From: an uncultured Prevotellaceae bacterium
GTDB taxonomy: Bacteria; Bacteroidota; Bacteroidia; Bacteroidales; Bacteroidaceae
Assembly (NCBI GenBank): GCA_900320045.1
Contig: ONQT01000015.1
Location: 1-41,564 of the forward strand
Direction: 5' to 3'
DNA length: 41,564 bases
Shown: in pieces, positions 7,160 to 15,238 of the stretch
Position numbering within the stretch: position 1 is the first letter of the stretch
How the letters are laid out: each line of letters opens with the position of its first letter
Notes under the pieces: generated by a model
Databases searched by the model: none
Told to the model about the DNA's origin: nothing
What the model saw: only the letters and a program-made list of their open reading frames with translations
Position numbers and translations under genes: made by a program

Positions 7160-8185
7160 CTACTCTCCTATCCCATCCTTGCGGCGACGGAAAATCACCA
7201 TTGCAATAACGGGAGCTCCTACCAATGCCGTCACACTATTGACAGGCAGCGCACCTTCGAAGCCCGGCATTCGGGCAATGAGGTTGCAAAGCAGCGCCAA
7301 GGCCGAGCCGCAGAAAGCCGTAGCAGGCATCAGGATGCGGTGGTCGGAAGTGCGGAAGATGGCACGGGCCAAATGTGGTACAGCCAATCCAATAAACATG
7401 ATAGGTCCGCAATATGCCGTAACGATGGCAACCAGAACGCCCGATGAAATGATAACCAGCATGCGACTGCGCTTGATGTTCAGTCCCAAGTTGGCGGCAT
7501 AGCGGTCGCCCAACAGCAGCAGGTTCATGGGTTTCACCAGAAGACAAGCTAAGGGCAGCAGGATGCACATCAGCAGGATAAAGAGCAACATCTCGTCGCC
7601 ACTGACACGTGAAAAAGACCCTAATCCCCATACCACAAAGGCTTTAACATCCTCCTCGGGGGCCAGAAACTTCAAGACGCCAATGACGGCATTGGCCAAG
7701 TAGCCTATCATAACACCGATAATGAGCAGTGTGACGTGTCCCTTTACTTTCTGCGCCACCCACATGATGAGCAGCAGCACAGCCATTGCACCGACAATGG
7801 CGGCAATAGACATCGCTGCCTCACCGTAATAGCCCAGGCGCGACAAAGCCACACCACCCAACTGCCCGGACAACAATACGACAATGGCAACGCCGAGCGC
7901 CGAACCATTACTGATGCCCAGCACCGAGGGTCCTGCCAATGGATTGCGGAATACGGTCTGCATCTGCAAACCGCTAACCGCCAGTCCTGCGCCTGCCATG
8001 ATAGCCGTTAGCGCCTGTGGCAATCGGCTACTCAGCACGATGTTAGTCCATATCTCATTGTGCCCCCCGCCCATCAAGATGCGACACACCTCGCCAACAG
8101 GGATGTGCACCGTACCTATCAGCACGTTGACCACCAGCAGCACAGCGATAGCTGCCAACAACATCAATATCTTGGCACTTTTCAC
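7160..8185 (-). CDS. btuC: FecCD/BtuC-family ABC transporter permease, corrinoid uptake
   Basis: A 341-residue inner-membrane permease with about ten hydrophobic segments and the family signatures VLSSRLPQALTAIMAGAGLA and NPLAGPSVLGISNGSALG. BtuC dimers carry vitamin B12 or cobinamide across the inner membrane. It starts with GTG at 8185, and the GTG overlaps the TGA of the preceding btuF gene (GTGA), so translation is coupled. The family also includes haem and siderophore permeases; the B12 assignment rests on the genes on both sides. No ATPase gene (btuD) follows: the next gene downstream is on the other strand. Confidence 0.85.
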   Translation of the reverse strand: MKSAKILMLLAAIAVLLVVNVLIGTVHIPVGEVCRILMGGGHNEIWTNIVLSSRLPQALTAIMAGAGLAVSGLQMQTVFRNPLAGPSVLGISNGSALGVAIVVLLSGQLGGVALSRLGYYGEAAMSIAAIVGAMAVLLLIMWVAQKVKGHVTLLIIGVMIGYLANAVIGVLKFLAPEEDVKAFVVWGLGSFSRVSGDEMLLFILLMCILLPLACLLVKPMNLLLLGDRYAANLGLNIKRSRMLVIISSGVLVAIVTAYCGPIMFIGLAVPHLARAIFRTSDHRILMPATAFCGSALALLCNLIARMPGFEGALPVNSVTALVGAPVIAMVIFRRRKDGIGE

Positions 8186-9294
8186 TTGAGTAAGCGGTAA
8201 TATTTGCCCTCATAGTCCTTTTCCACCAGCTCAGGATGGAAGATGGCCACGAAGTCCTTCAGCAAGACATCGGGTTCTACAGGCGATATCTCGTAGTAAG
8301 GCGTCTGCTTCATGTTGCAATAGATAACCTTACGCTCACGGAAGGCCTTAAAGAGTTCGTTGCGCGGTTCCGAAGCCTTCAGTGCATCGTAATCGAACTG
8401 TCCGGGATAGCTGTTCAATATGCGCCAGTAGTCTGCATTGGCCGACAGGGCATACATCTTTTCAAACTCCAGGTTCTCACCGGCCGTCTCGTCGTCATTG
8501 ACAACATAGTCGGCGCCTGCGTCACGGAATATCTGCGCCAGATAGTTCTTGCCGCCGACAGCACGCCATGTGCCGTAGTGCATCTCGCCACTGGTGACGG
8601 TAGGCCGTTGAGCCACCGCGGCAGCCTTCTCCTTCAAAGCGTTATAGCGTTGCTCGATGCCACTGAATACGGCATTGGCCTCACGTTCTTTACCAATGAA
8701 CATGCCCACCAGTTTCACCCATTCGGCCTGTCCCAGCGGTGACAGTTCCTTATAACCCAAATGGGGAATGAGCGTGATACCCGTCTCCTTGATAGGCTCG
8801 TAGCCACCACGCTTGAAAGGCGAAATGAAGATGACATCGGGATTGGCAGCCAGAACCAGTTCGGTGTCAAACTCACCCTCCATACCAATCTTCACGATGC
8901 GGCCGTCCTTCACCCGTTGGCGTATATCCTTATTAAAGAGGTTCTTGGTACTGGTGATGCCTTTCACAACATCATGGGCGTCGAGCACCGTGAAGTTAGA
9001 CAGTTGCAGGGCTGTCATGCAAAGTGTGCGCTGAATAGGCACAACCACCTTGACATAACCCTCGGGCACCTGCACCTCCTGGTTGCGTACCAGTGCAAAA
9101 CGGTCTTTCTTGCCTACACTTACCAGTCGCACGTCGGCAGAGTCACGAACGCTGAACCCAGTTGCATACTTGACGGTAACGGCTACTACAGAGTCGGAAA
9201 CGCCCTCTCCGTCAGTAGTCTGCGACGATGTTTTCCTTGTCTGACAGCCTACCAGAACTGCGGCTGCCACTAATATCCATACTGCTTTCTTCAT
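8182..9294 (-). CDS. btuF: Periplasmic corrinoid-binding lipoprotein of an ABC transporter
   Basis: A 370-residue class III substrate-binding protein. The start at 9294 gives a lipoprotein signal with lipobox LVGC (cysteine at about residue 17), so it is anchored in the envelope; an ATG 24 bases upstream would put residues in front of the signal and lies in the promoter region. The TroA/BtuF fold is suggested by the segments NFTVLDAHDVVKGITS and LAANPDVIFISPF. It is longer than E. coli BtuF (about 266 residues), as is common for Bacteroidetes members. Alternative substrates are haem or siderophores; location inside the B12 island favours a corrinoid. It overlaps btuC by four bases. Confidence 0.78.
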   Translation of the reverse strand: MKKAVWILVAAAVLVGCQTRKTSSQTTDGEGVSDSVVAVTVKYATGFSVRDSADVRLVSVGKKDRFALVRNQEVQVPEGYVKVVVPIQRTLCMTALQLSNFTVLDAHDVVKGITSTKNLFNKDIRQRVKDGRIVKIGMEGEFDTELVLAANPDVIFISPFKRGGYEPIKETGITLIPHLGYKELSPLGQAEWVKLVGMFIGKEREANAVFSGIEQRYNALKEKAAAVAQRPTVTSGEMHYGTWRAVGGKNYLAQIFRDAGADYVVNDDETAGENLEFEKMYALSANADYWRILNSYPGQFDYDALKASEPRNELFKAFRERKVIYCNMKQTPYYEISPVEPDVLLKDFVAIFHPELVEKDYEGKYYRLLK

Positions 9295-9312
9295 TTCTTT
9301 TCTCTTAATTGC

Positions 9313-9345
9313 TTGCAAAAGTACAAAATAAATTTGTAACTTTGC
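9313..9345 (+). promoter_or_regulatory. Promoter for cobS-cobU-cobT
   Basis: TTG at 9313-9315 and TAACTTTGC at 9337-9345 are 21 bases apart, 19 bases before the cobS ATG. Confidence 0.65.
9315..9323 (-). promoter_or_regulatory. -7 element for btuF-btuC
   Basis: Read on the minus strand this is TACTTTTGC, 20 bases before the btuF ATG. The -33 partner is not clear. The element lies inside the span of the divergent cobS promoter, so the two transcription units probably compete for or share regulation at one site. Confidence 0.55.
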
Positions 9346-9364
9346 ACACTAAAAGCAATAAATT

Positions 9365-10174
9365 ATGGAAATCAATATAGACCAGACACATTGGTACGAC
9401 CGAATTTGGGCGGCGTTCATCTTCTTTACCCGTCTGCCGTTTTGGCGACTGCACGAACCTCCTCGAGCTTGTTATCAGACGGTGGTCGAGCATTGGCCAT
9501 TGGCCGGATGGCTGACAGGCGGTGTAATGGCTGCCACGCTGTATGTGGGCAGTCTCTATATGCCCTACATGGTAGCAGTAGTGCTGGCCATGATAGTCCG
9601 ACTACTGGTGACGGGAGCATTGCACGAAGACGGACTGGCAGACTTCCTGGACGGCTTTGGCGGCGGTGGTTCTGACCGCAGTCGCATCCTCAGCATCATG
9701 AAGGATTCGCACATCGGTACATATGGCGTACTGGGACTGTTGATGTACGAACTGCTGCTCTTTACAACACTTTGCAGCCTGTCGCCTGAATTGGCCGCGC
9801 TAACCATTCTTATGGCAGATCCATTTAGCAAGATGGTGACGGCACAGCTCATCATGATGATGCCCTATGCCCGCAACGAGGAAGAGGCCAAGAACAAAAC
9901 CGTCTATCGTAAGATGAACTGGCAGGCGAGTATCAGTCTGGCTATCCAGGGACTGTTGCCCGTCGTGGCATATGTCTGGCTGACGAATGTGGCATGGGAA
10001 CTCTTGGTTTTCATCCCCTGCCTGGTGATGTATCTGCTCTACCTGCTCATCTGGAATAAGCTACGCGGATACACAGGCGACTGCTGCGGTGCGGTGTGTC
10101 TGCTGGTGGAACTGACAGTCTACTTGGTCGTCCTTGCCCAACACATAACACTCAACACCTCTTTTATAATATGA
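9365..10174 (+). CDS. cobS: Adenosylcobinamide-GDP ribazoletransferase (cobalamin synthase)
   Basis: A 269-residue integral membrane enzyme that joins adenosylcobinamide-GDP to alpha-ribazole (phosphate), closing the nucleotide loop of B12. It has the N-terminal segment AAFIFFTRLPFWR and the acidic core motif GALHEDGLADFLDGFGGG followed by RILSIMKDSHIGTYG, thought to bind Mg2+ and the GDP leaving group. Five to six further hydrophobic segments follow. Length is normal for the family (~250-270). Its TGA overlaps the cobU start (ATGA). Confidence 0.95.
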   Translation: MEINIDQTHWYDRIWAAFIFFTRLPFWRLHEPPRACYQTVVEHWPLAGWLTGGVMAATLYVGSLYMPYMVAVVLAMIVRLLVTGALHEDGLADFLDGFGGGGSDRSRILSIMKDSHIGTYGVLGLLMYELLLFTTLCSLSPELAALTILMADPFSKMVTAQLIMMMPYARNEEEAKNKTVYRKMNWQASISLAIQGLLPVVAYVWLTNVAWELLVFIPCLVMYLLYLLIWNKLRGYTGDCCGAVCLLVELTVYLVVLAQHITLNTSFII

Positions 10175-10680
10175 AACACATCATCATGATAACGGGCGGA
10201 CAACGCTCGGGCAAAAGCGAAGAGGCCGAACGTAGGGCTTTAAGTCTGAGCGAGCGTCCTGTCTATATGGCAACGGCAAAAGTGTGGGACGACGAATTCC
10301 GCGAACGGGTGCGCCGCCATCAGGAACGTCGAGGACCTCAATGGATGAACATCGAGGAGGAGATTGCACTGAGTCGTCATGACGTCACGGGCCGTGTGGT
10401 GCTGATAGACTGTGTAACGCTGTGGCTGACCAATATCTTCTTCCAGAACGGCGAGGATACTGACCGTGCATTGGAAGCTGCCAAAGCAGAGTTAGACTGC
10501 TTTACGGCTCAGGACGCCACGTTTATCTTCGTGACTAATGAGATTGGATTGGGCGGAGTAAGCGACAATGCCATGCAACGGCACTTCTGCGATCTGCAGG
10601 GATGGATGAACCAGTATATTGCCAAGAAGGCCGACGAAGTCATACTCATGGTTTCAGGAATACCGATGCGAGTGAAATAA
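10171..10680 (+). CDS. cobU: Adenosylcobinamide kinase / adenosylcobinamide-phosphate guanylyltransferase
   Basis: A 169-residue bifunctional enzyme that phosphorylates adenosylcobinamide and then transfers GMP to give adenosylcobinamide-GDP, the substrate of CobS. The P-loop is GGQRSGKS (9-16); H50 in RVRRHQERR matches the histidine that becomes guanylylated; LIDCVTLWLTN and FVTNEIGLGGV are family signatures. Start at 10171 chosen because it overlaps the cobS stop and puts the P-loop at the usual place; the next gene, cobT, is 13 bases downstream. Confidence 0.95.
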   Translation: MKHIIMITGGQRSGKSEEAERRALSLSERPVYMATAKVWDDEFRERVRRHQERRGPQWMNIEEEIALSRHDVTGRVVLIDCVTLWLTNIFFQNGEDTDRALEAAKAELDCFTAQDATFIFVTNEIGLGGVSDNAMQRHFCDLQGWMNQYIAKKADEVILMVSGIPMRVK

Positions 10681-10693
10681 TTGATTATAACGA

Positions 10694-11740
10694 ATGCAAG
10701 AGTTTAATATACAGCCTGTCAACAGAGAGATGCAGGCAGTGATACAACAGAAGATTGACAATCTGAACAAGCCGAAGGGTTCACTGGGCAGACTGGAGGA
10801 GTTGGCTATGCAGGTATGTCTCATCCAGCAAACAATGGAGCCCAGCACGGCACATCCTTGTCACCTGCTGCTGGGCGGTGACCATGGCATTGAGCGTGAG
10901 GGTGTCAGCGTGTCGCCCCGTGAGGTGACGTGGCAGCAGATGATTAACTTCACCCGTGGCGGTGGCGGCGTCAATATGTTCTGCCGCCAACACGACTTCA
11001 AACTACGCATTGTCGATGTGGGAGTTGACTATGACTTGTCGAACGTGTCAGGGATTATCAATCGGAAGATTGCCCGTGGCACCAAGAACTTCCTATACGA
11101 ACCAGCTATGTCGGAAGAGGAGTTCGACCGTGCCATCGCTGTGGGCGTCGATTTGGTCGACGCCTGTATTGCCGAAGGCTGCCGCGTGCTGAGCATTGGC
11201 GAAATGGGTATTGCCAACACGTCACCATCGAGCATCTGGATGCACCTTTTCGGCAATATCCCGCTGGAAGAATGTATCGGTGCCGGAGCAGGACTCGACA
11301 CACCCGGTATTCGTCATAAGTATGAGGTGCTATCGCAGGCTGTTGAGCATTACCACCATTGGAGTGAGAACCAGTCGCAGGTTGCTCCCCTCAGATACTT
11401 CGGCGGCTACGAGATGATTGCTGCCATCGGTGCCATGCTGCGCGCTGCCGAGCAACACCTTATTATATTAGTCGACGGCTTCATTATGACAGCTTGTGCT
11501 ATTGCCGCCATTCGACTATATCCCGCTGCACAGGACTATATGGTATTCACCCATTGCGGTGACGAGAGTGGTCATAAACGTATGCTCGACATCGTGGATG
11601 CCAAGCCGTTGCTGTCTTTAGGCCTCCGCCTCGGCGAAGGAACAGGCGCACTCTGTGCCTTCCCCATCGTTGACTCCGCCGTCCGCATGATGAACGAGAT
11701 GAACAACTTCGACAATGCAAAGATTACGAAGTACTTTTAG
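10694..11740 (+). CDS. cobT: Nicotinate-nucleotide-dimethylbenzimidazole phosphoribosyltransferase
   Basis: A 348-residue cytosolic enzyme that transfers phosphoribose from nicotinate mononucleotide to the lower-ligand base, giving the alpha-ribazole phosphate used for loop assembly. Features: LNKPKGSLGRLEELA near the N-terminus, SIGEMGIANTSPSS, and GEGTGA with the presumed catalytic base E315 (E317 in Salmonella CobT). It is the last gene of the cobS-cobU-cobT unit. The base attached in vivo (dimethylbenzimidazole, adenine or another) cannot be read from the sequence; no BluB is seen in the window. Confidence 0.95.
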   Translation: MQEFNIQPVNREMQAVIQQKIDNLNKPKGSLGRLEELAMQVCLIQQTMEPSTAHPCHLLLGGDHGIEREGVSVSPREVTWQQMINFTRGGGGVNMFCRQHDFKLRIVDVGVDYDLSNVSGIINRKIARGTKNFLYEPAMSEEEFDRAIAVGVDLVDACIAEGCRVLSIGEMGIANTSPSSIWMHLFGNIPLEECIGAGAGLDTPGIRHKYEVLSQAVEHYHHWSENQSQVAPLRYFGGYEMIAAIGAMLRAAEQHLIILVDGFIMTACAIAAIRLYPAAQDYMVFTHCGDESGHKRMLDIVDAKPLLSLGLRLGEGTGALCAFPIVDSAVRMMNEMNNFDNAKITKYF

Positions 11741-11754
11741 AGGGAAGATGTTAG

Positions 11755-11775
11755 ATGTATGATGTATGATGTATG
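11755..11775. repeat. Three tandem copies of ATGTATG
   Basis: A perfect 7-bp unit repeated three times fills the short gap between the convergent cobT and cbiB genes. No hairpin terminator is visible there. Confidence 0.7.
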
Positions 11776-11778
11776 AGG

Positions 11779-12732
11779 TTAGTGGCATGCGACAAGGCAT
11801 GCGACCACTAAAAGGACCATCAGTATTTCTGCCGTGCGATTCACCCGTACGGAAGTTTTCATGTCCGCCGTCGTCAATGGCCGGTCGTTGGTGCCGATGT
11901 AGGGCTTGTCGAACAGTTGGCCGAAGTAGTGATGCGGGCCTCCGAAACGGCAGTTGAGGATGCCGGCCAAAGCCGCCTCGGGGTAGCCGCTGTTGGGTGA
12001 GGCATGACGGCGACCGTTCTTCCACACAAAACTCGCCAGTTGCGGTTTACCAGCAACAATAACCATCAGTAGTGCGGTGAGACGTGCAGGAAGGTAATTG
12101 GCGATATCGTCGATATGTGCCGCCCAACAGCCAAAGTCCTTGTAGCGGTCGGTCTTATAGCCTATCATGGAATCTAAAGTATTGACCATTTTATATGCCA
12201 CCATGCCGGGCACTCCTAACAGCGCATACCAGAACAGCGGGGCAATGACACCGTCGCTGAGGTTCTCCGCCAGGGTCTCTAATGCTGCTGTGCGCACCTC
12301 CTGGGCGGAAAGTTCGGAGGTGTCGCGCCCTACGATGCGAGCCACTTGCTTTCGGCCGTCCTCTAACGAGCGGTCAAGGGCTAGAAAGACTTGTCGCACT
12401 TCGCGGATAAGTGTTGTTCCCGCCAAGCAGCAGAATACAAGAAGGGAATCGAAGAGCACCCCCACCCCTATCCCCTCTCCAAAGAGCGAAGGGAGTAAAT
12501 AGAGGCAGTGACGTATCCATGCGGTTGTCACTAGTACCGAAATAATGAGTACCACGGCCATCACAGCTCCTTTTGCCTTCCGGTGACAGCCTTTGTTAAG
12601 ACGATGCTCACCATAGGCTATCATCTTTCCGAAACCTACGACAGGGTGCGGCAACCATGCCGGGTCACCCAACAGTAGGTCGAGCATCCAGCCTATCAGC
12701 AAAGGCAATATGGCAATGAGACTATCGGGCAT
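11779..12732 (-). CDS. cbiB: Adenosylcobinamide-phosphate synthase
   Basis: A 317-residue membrane protein that attaches (R)-1-aminopropan-2-ol phosphate (or ethanolamine phosphate) to adenosylcobyric acid. Family marks: LLIGWMLDLLLGDPAWLPHP at the N-terminus, the central LETLAENLSDGVIAPLFWY motif, and NTLDSMIGYKTDRYKDFG. The start overlaps the end of cobD by 11 bases, linking it to the enzyme that makes its aminopropanol phosphate substrate. Residues ~88-100 (LLPSLFGEGIGVG) do not look like CbiB sequence and are encoded by a palindromic repeat. The C-terminus ends in a duplicated VAC motif (VVACLVACH). Confidence 0.93.
   Translation of the reverse strand: MPDSLIAILPLLIGWMLDLLLGDPAWLPHPVVGFGKMIAYGEHRLNKGCHRKAKGAVMAVVLIISVLVTTAWIRHCLYLLPSLFGEGIGVGVLFDSLLVFCCLAGTTLIREVRQVFLALDRSLEDGRKQVARIVGRDTSELSAQEVRTAALETLAENLSDGVIAPLFWYALLGVPGMVAYKMVNTLDSMIGYKTDRYKDFGCWAAHIDDIANYLPARLTALLMVIVAGKPQLASFVWKNGRRHASPNSGYPEAALAGILNCRFGGPHHYFGQLFDKPYIGTNDRPLTTADMKTSVRVNRTAEILMVLLVVACLVACH
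12458..12495 (-). repeat. Palindromic repeat element inside the cbiB coding sequence
   Basis: On the minus strand the DNA reads CTCCCTTCGCTCTTTGGAG then AGGGGATAGGGGTGGGGGT. The CTCT-TTGG-AGAG core followed by a G-rich TAGGGGTG tail is the form of a dispersed intergenic palindrome that I have seen in many bacterial genomes. Here it is in frame and encodes a glycine-rich SLFGEGIGVG peptide between two membrane helices. Confidence 0.6.
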
Positions 12733-13705
12733 TTCTCTTGGTCCTTACATAATCTTTAATCGCTTCCAGCAACGCATCGTTCTCGCGAGGCGTCTGGGCT
12801 GCAATGCGGAAGTGGCGCGGCGTCAGTCCGCGGAAGTTAGAGGCATCACGAATCAGCAGATGGTGTTCGCGAGCCAGATAGTCCTTCAGGTCTGCAGCGC
12901 TAAACTTCTCGTCCTCAAACTGACAAAGCATGAAGTTGGTGTGCGTCTCCTGTGTCAGTATGCCATCAATCTGCTGCAACTGATCGCGCAACCGACGAGC
13001 TTCGTTCAGGTCGGGCTTACAGCGCAGGCTGTCGTCACTCAGCAGAAACTTGCCAGCCTCGATGGCAAGGGCAGACACACTCCAAGGACGTAAAAACTGA
13101 CGAAGGAGTTCGATGAGTGACTCATGGGCAGTGATGTATCCCAATCGCAACCCAGGCACTCCGTAGGTCTTTGTAAACGAGTGAATCTGAATGATATACG
13201 GCAGTCGCGCAGCCCATCGGGCATTCATCACGAAGTGGTCTGTATAATGCTCATAGGACTGGTCGACAACGACCATATCATAGCGCGACATCATGCGGTC
13301 AATGACCAGTTGGTCATAGACATCGCCTGTGGGATTGTTGGGATTGCAGAGCCACAGCATGCGATGGTTCATGTCTGTTCGGGAGAATATGGTACAGGCA
13401 TCCTCGTACTCGCTGAACGTCGGACGGGGAATGTCTAATTGGAAAGGGAAAGCCTGCGCTATCAGGTAGATGGCATCCGTAGCGCCATTGGTTACGAGCA
13501 CATTCTGGGGCATCAGGTCTTCCTGCTCGGCTATCATCCGTTCCAGCGACCACGCCTCAGGTTCAGGATAGTGTCCAATGAACTCCGGGTGCATCGCCAG
13601 ATGAGCCATCAACGCCTGATGGCCTCTGCCTGCACAGATATTCGACGAGAAGTCGGAAGCTATATGTGCATACTGATATGCATCGTCACCATGTCCTTTG
13701 ATCAT
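12722..13705 (-). CDS. cobD: L-threonine-O-3-phosphate decarboxylase (CobD-type aminotransferase fold)
   Basis: A 327-residue PLP enzyme of aminotransferase class I/II. It carries SNICAGRGHQAL, the turn WLCNPNNPTGD, and the PLP lysine in HSFTKTYGVPGLRLGY, all close to CobD and histidinol-phosphate aminotransferases. CobD makes (R)-1-aminopropan-2-ol phosphate, which CbiB attaches to cobyric acid. Its 3' end overlaps cbiB by 11 bases and cobQ lies 27 bases upstream, which separates it from HisC. The ATG at 13705 gives a short N-terminus (~20 residues less than Salmonella CobD), but the fold seems complete. Confidence 0.88.
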   Translation of the reverse strand: MIKGHGDDAYQYAHIASDFSSNICAGRGHQALMAHLAMHPEFIGHYPEPEAWSLERMIAEQEDLMPQNVLVTNGATDAIYLIAQAFPFQLDIPRPTFSEYEDACTIFSRTDMNHRMLWLCNPNNPTGDVYDQLVIDRMMSRYDMVVVDQSYEHYTDHFVMNARWAARLPYIIQIHSFTKTYGVPGLRLGYITAHESLIELLRQFLRPWSVSALAIEAGKFLLSDDSLRCKPDLNEARRLRDQLQQIDGILTQETHTNFMLCQFEDEKFSAADLKDYLAREHHLLIRDASNFRGLTPRHFRIAAQTPRENDALLEAIKDYVRTKRNAR

Positions 13706-13732
13706 TTGTCTACAACTTGACGGTTTCTTGGT

Positions 13733-15238
13733 TTAACAACTGATTATCTGATAGATACGCTCCATGTTTACGTACCTTCTAACGTGAGCTGCCAATTTGT
13801 CATACTGCTCTTCTTTGAAGTCGGCATAGCTAAGGGCGACCGTCTCTTTTGGACTTTGGCCTTTGCACTTGTCCTTTAACAGATGCTCTACCACGGGCGG
13901 GTTGTCCAGGAAGCCGTGGATGTAAGTACCGATACAATGGTCCGTCTGCAGAATGGTCTCCGTGGTATCGCTTACGCCTTGGTGTATCTCATAACCCTGA
14001 CACTCATGCCCATCGAACAGGAACGTCACCTGTTCGGTTTTCTTCTCTGCAGTCATCGTGGTATGGATGGGCAGCAGTCCCAGTCCTGGCAATGAGCTGA
14101 CGCTACCCTCGACACCCTCAGGATCGTCGACGGTCTGGCCTAGCATCTGATAGCCGCCACAGATTCCCACCACCGTCTTGCCGTTGCGGTGAGCGCGCTG
14201 GATAGCCTGCGCACAACCGTTGCGACGCAGTTCCAACAGGTCGTCGAGCGTCGACTTCGTACCTGGCAGGATAATGATGTCCGCCTGTTCGATGTCCTTG
14301 GTGTTATTGGTATAGAAGAGGTTCACGCGTGGGTCGCGCTCCAACATGTCGAAGTCGGTGAAGTTAGAGATATGGCGTAGCAGTACCACAGCCACATTTA
14401 CTTTGCCTTCAGCCCGCTGGCGATGCTTTTGCTCCAGACTGACGCTGTCCTCCTCCTCGATATAGATATCTTTATAATAAGGTATAACACCCAGTACGGG
14501 AACCCCGCAAAGTTCTTCCAACATGCGGCGGCCCTCGTCAAAGAGCCTCATGTCACCACGGAACTTGTTGATAATGATGCCCTTGATAAGTCGACGGTCC
14601 TCTGGCGATTGCAGCATGATACTACCGTAGACGGACGCGAAGACGCCACCGCGGTCGATGTCGCCCACCAGAATCACGTCTGCTCCGGCATGTCTGGCCA
14701 TGGACATGTTGACCAGGTCGCGGTCTTTCAAGTTGATTTCGGCTATGCTCCCCGCACCCTCCATGACGATAGGGTTGTATCTAGCTGCCAAGCGGTCGAA
14801 GGCGTCGCACACCTCGCGGCGAAAGTCGGGGCAGGACAGCGAGGCAGAACCTTGCTGCGCACAATCGTCCGCGTCCGATTGAACATGGGTAGCGGCTTGT
14901 TGGGAACGACCTTCGCGCCAGAAGTCGTAGGCGTTCTTGTTGCCGATGGGCTTGCCATGAAGCACCACTTGAGACGTATGGTCAGAGTTGGGCTTCAGCA
15001 GTAGCGGATTCATGTCCGTATGGCAGGGAATGCCGGCAGCCTCGGCCTGAACAGCCTGCGCCCGACCAATCTCCAGACCCTCGGGGGTTGCGTAGGAATT
15101 CAAGGCCATGTTCTGCGCCTTAAAAGGAGCAGGCTGGTAACCGTCCTGACGGAAGATGCGACAGAAGGCTGCGGCGACAATGCTCTTTCCGACATCGCTA
15201 CCCGTTCCGGCAAACATGATGGGGTGGAGTCTATTCAT
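13733..15238 (-). CDS. cobQ: Cobyric acid synthase (glutamine-dependent amidase)
   Basis: A 501-residue enzyme that amidates four side chains of adenosylcobyrinic acid a,c-diamide using ATP and glutamine. The N-terminal dethiobiotin-synthetase-like domain has the P-loop FAGTGSDVGKS (9-19) and FKAQNMALNSYAT, EGAGSIAEINL and GDIDRGGVFAS; the C-terminal class I amidotransferase domain has the nucleophile cysteine in VVGICGGYQML and a histidine in GTYIHGFLD. Residues ~111-138 (SQQAATHVQSDADD and following) form a polar, low-complexity insertion relative to usual CobQ. Its ATG overlaps the cobB stop (ATGA). Confidence 0.95.
   Translation of the reverse strand: MNRLHPIMFAGTGSDVGKSIVAAAFCRIFRQDGYQPAPFKAQNMALNSYATPEGLEIGRAQAVQAEAAGIPCHTDMNPLLLKPNSDHTSQVVLHGKPIGNKNAYDFWREGRSQQAATHVQSDADDCAQQGSASLSCPDFRREVCDAFDRLAARYNPIVMEGAGSIAEINLKDRDLVNMSMARHAGADVILVGDIDRGGVFASVYGSIMLQSPEDRRLIKGIIINKFRGDMRLFDEGRRMLEELCGVPVLGVIPYYKDIYIEEEDSVSLEQKHRQRAEGKVNVAVVLLRHISNFTDFDMLERDPRVNLFYTNNTKDIEQADIIILPGTKSTLDDLLELRRNGCAQAIQRAHRNGKTVVGICGGYQMLGQTVDDPEGVEGSVSSLPGLGLLPIHTTMTAEKKTEQVTFLFDGHECQGYEIHQGVSDTTETILQTDHCIGTYIHGFLDNPPVVEHLLKDKCKGQSPKETVALSYADFKEEQYDKLAAHVRRYVNMERIYQIISC

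Noticed and set aside
13723-13743. A second promoter before cobD
   Set aside because: No TAnnTTTG element with a TTTG partner is present; the short gap fits cotranscription with cobQ.
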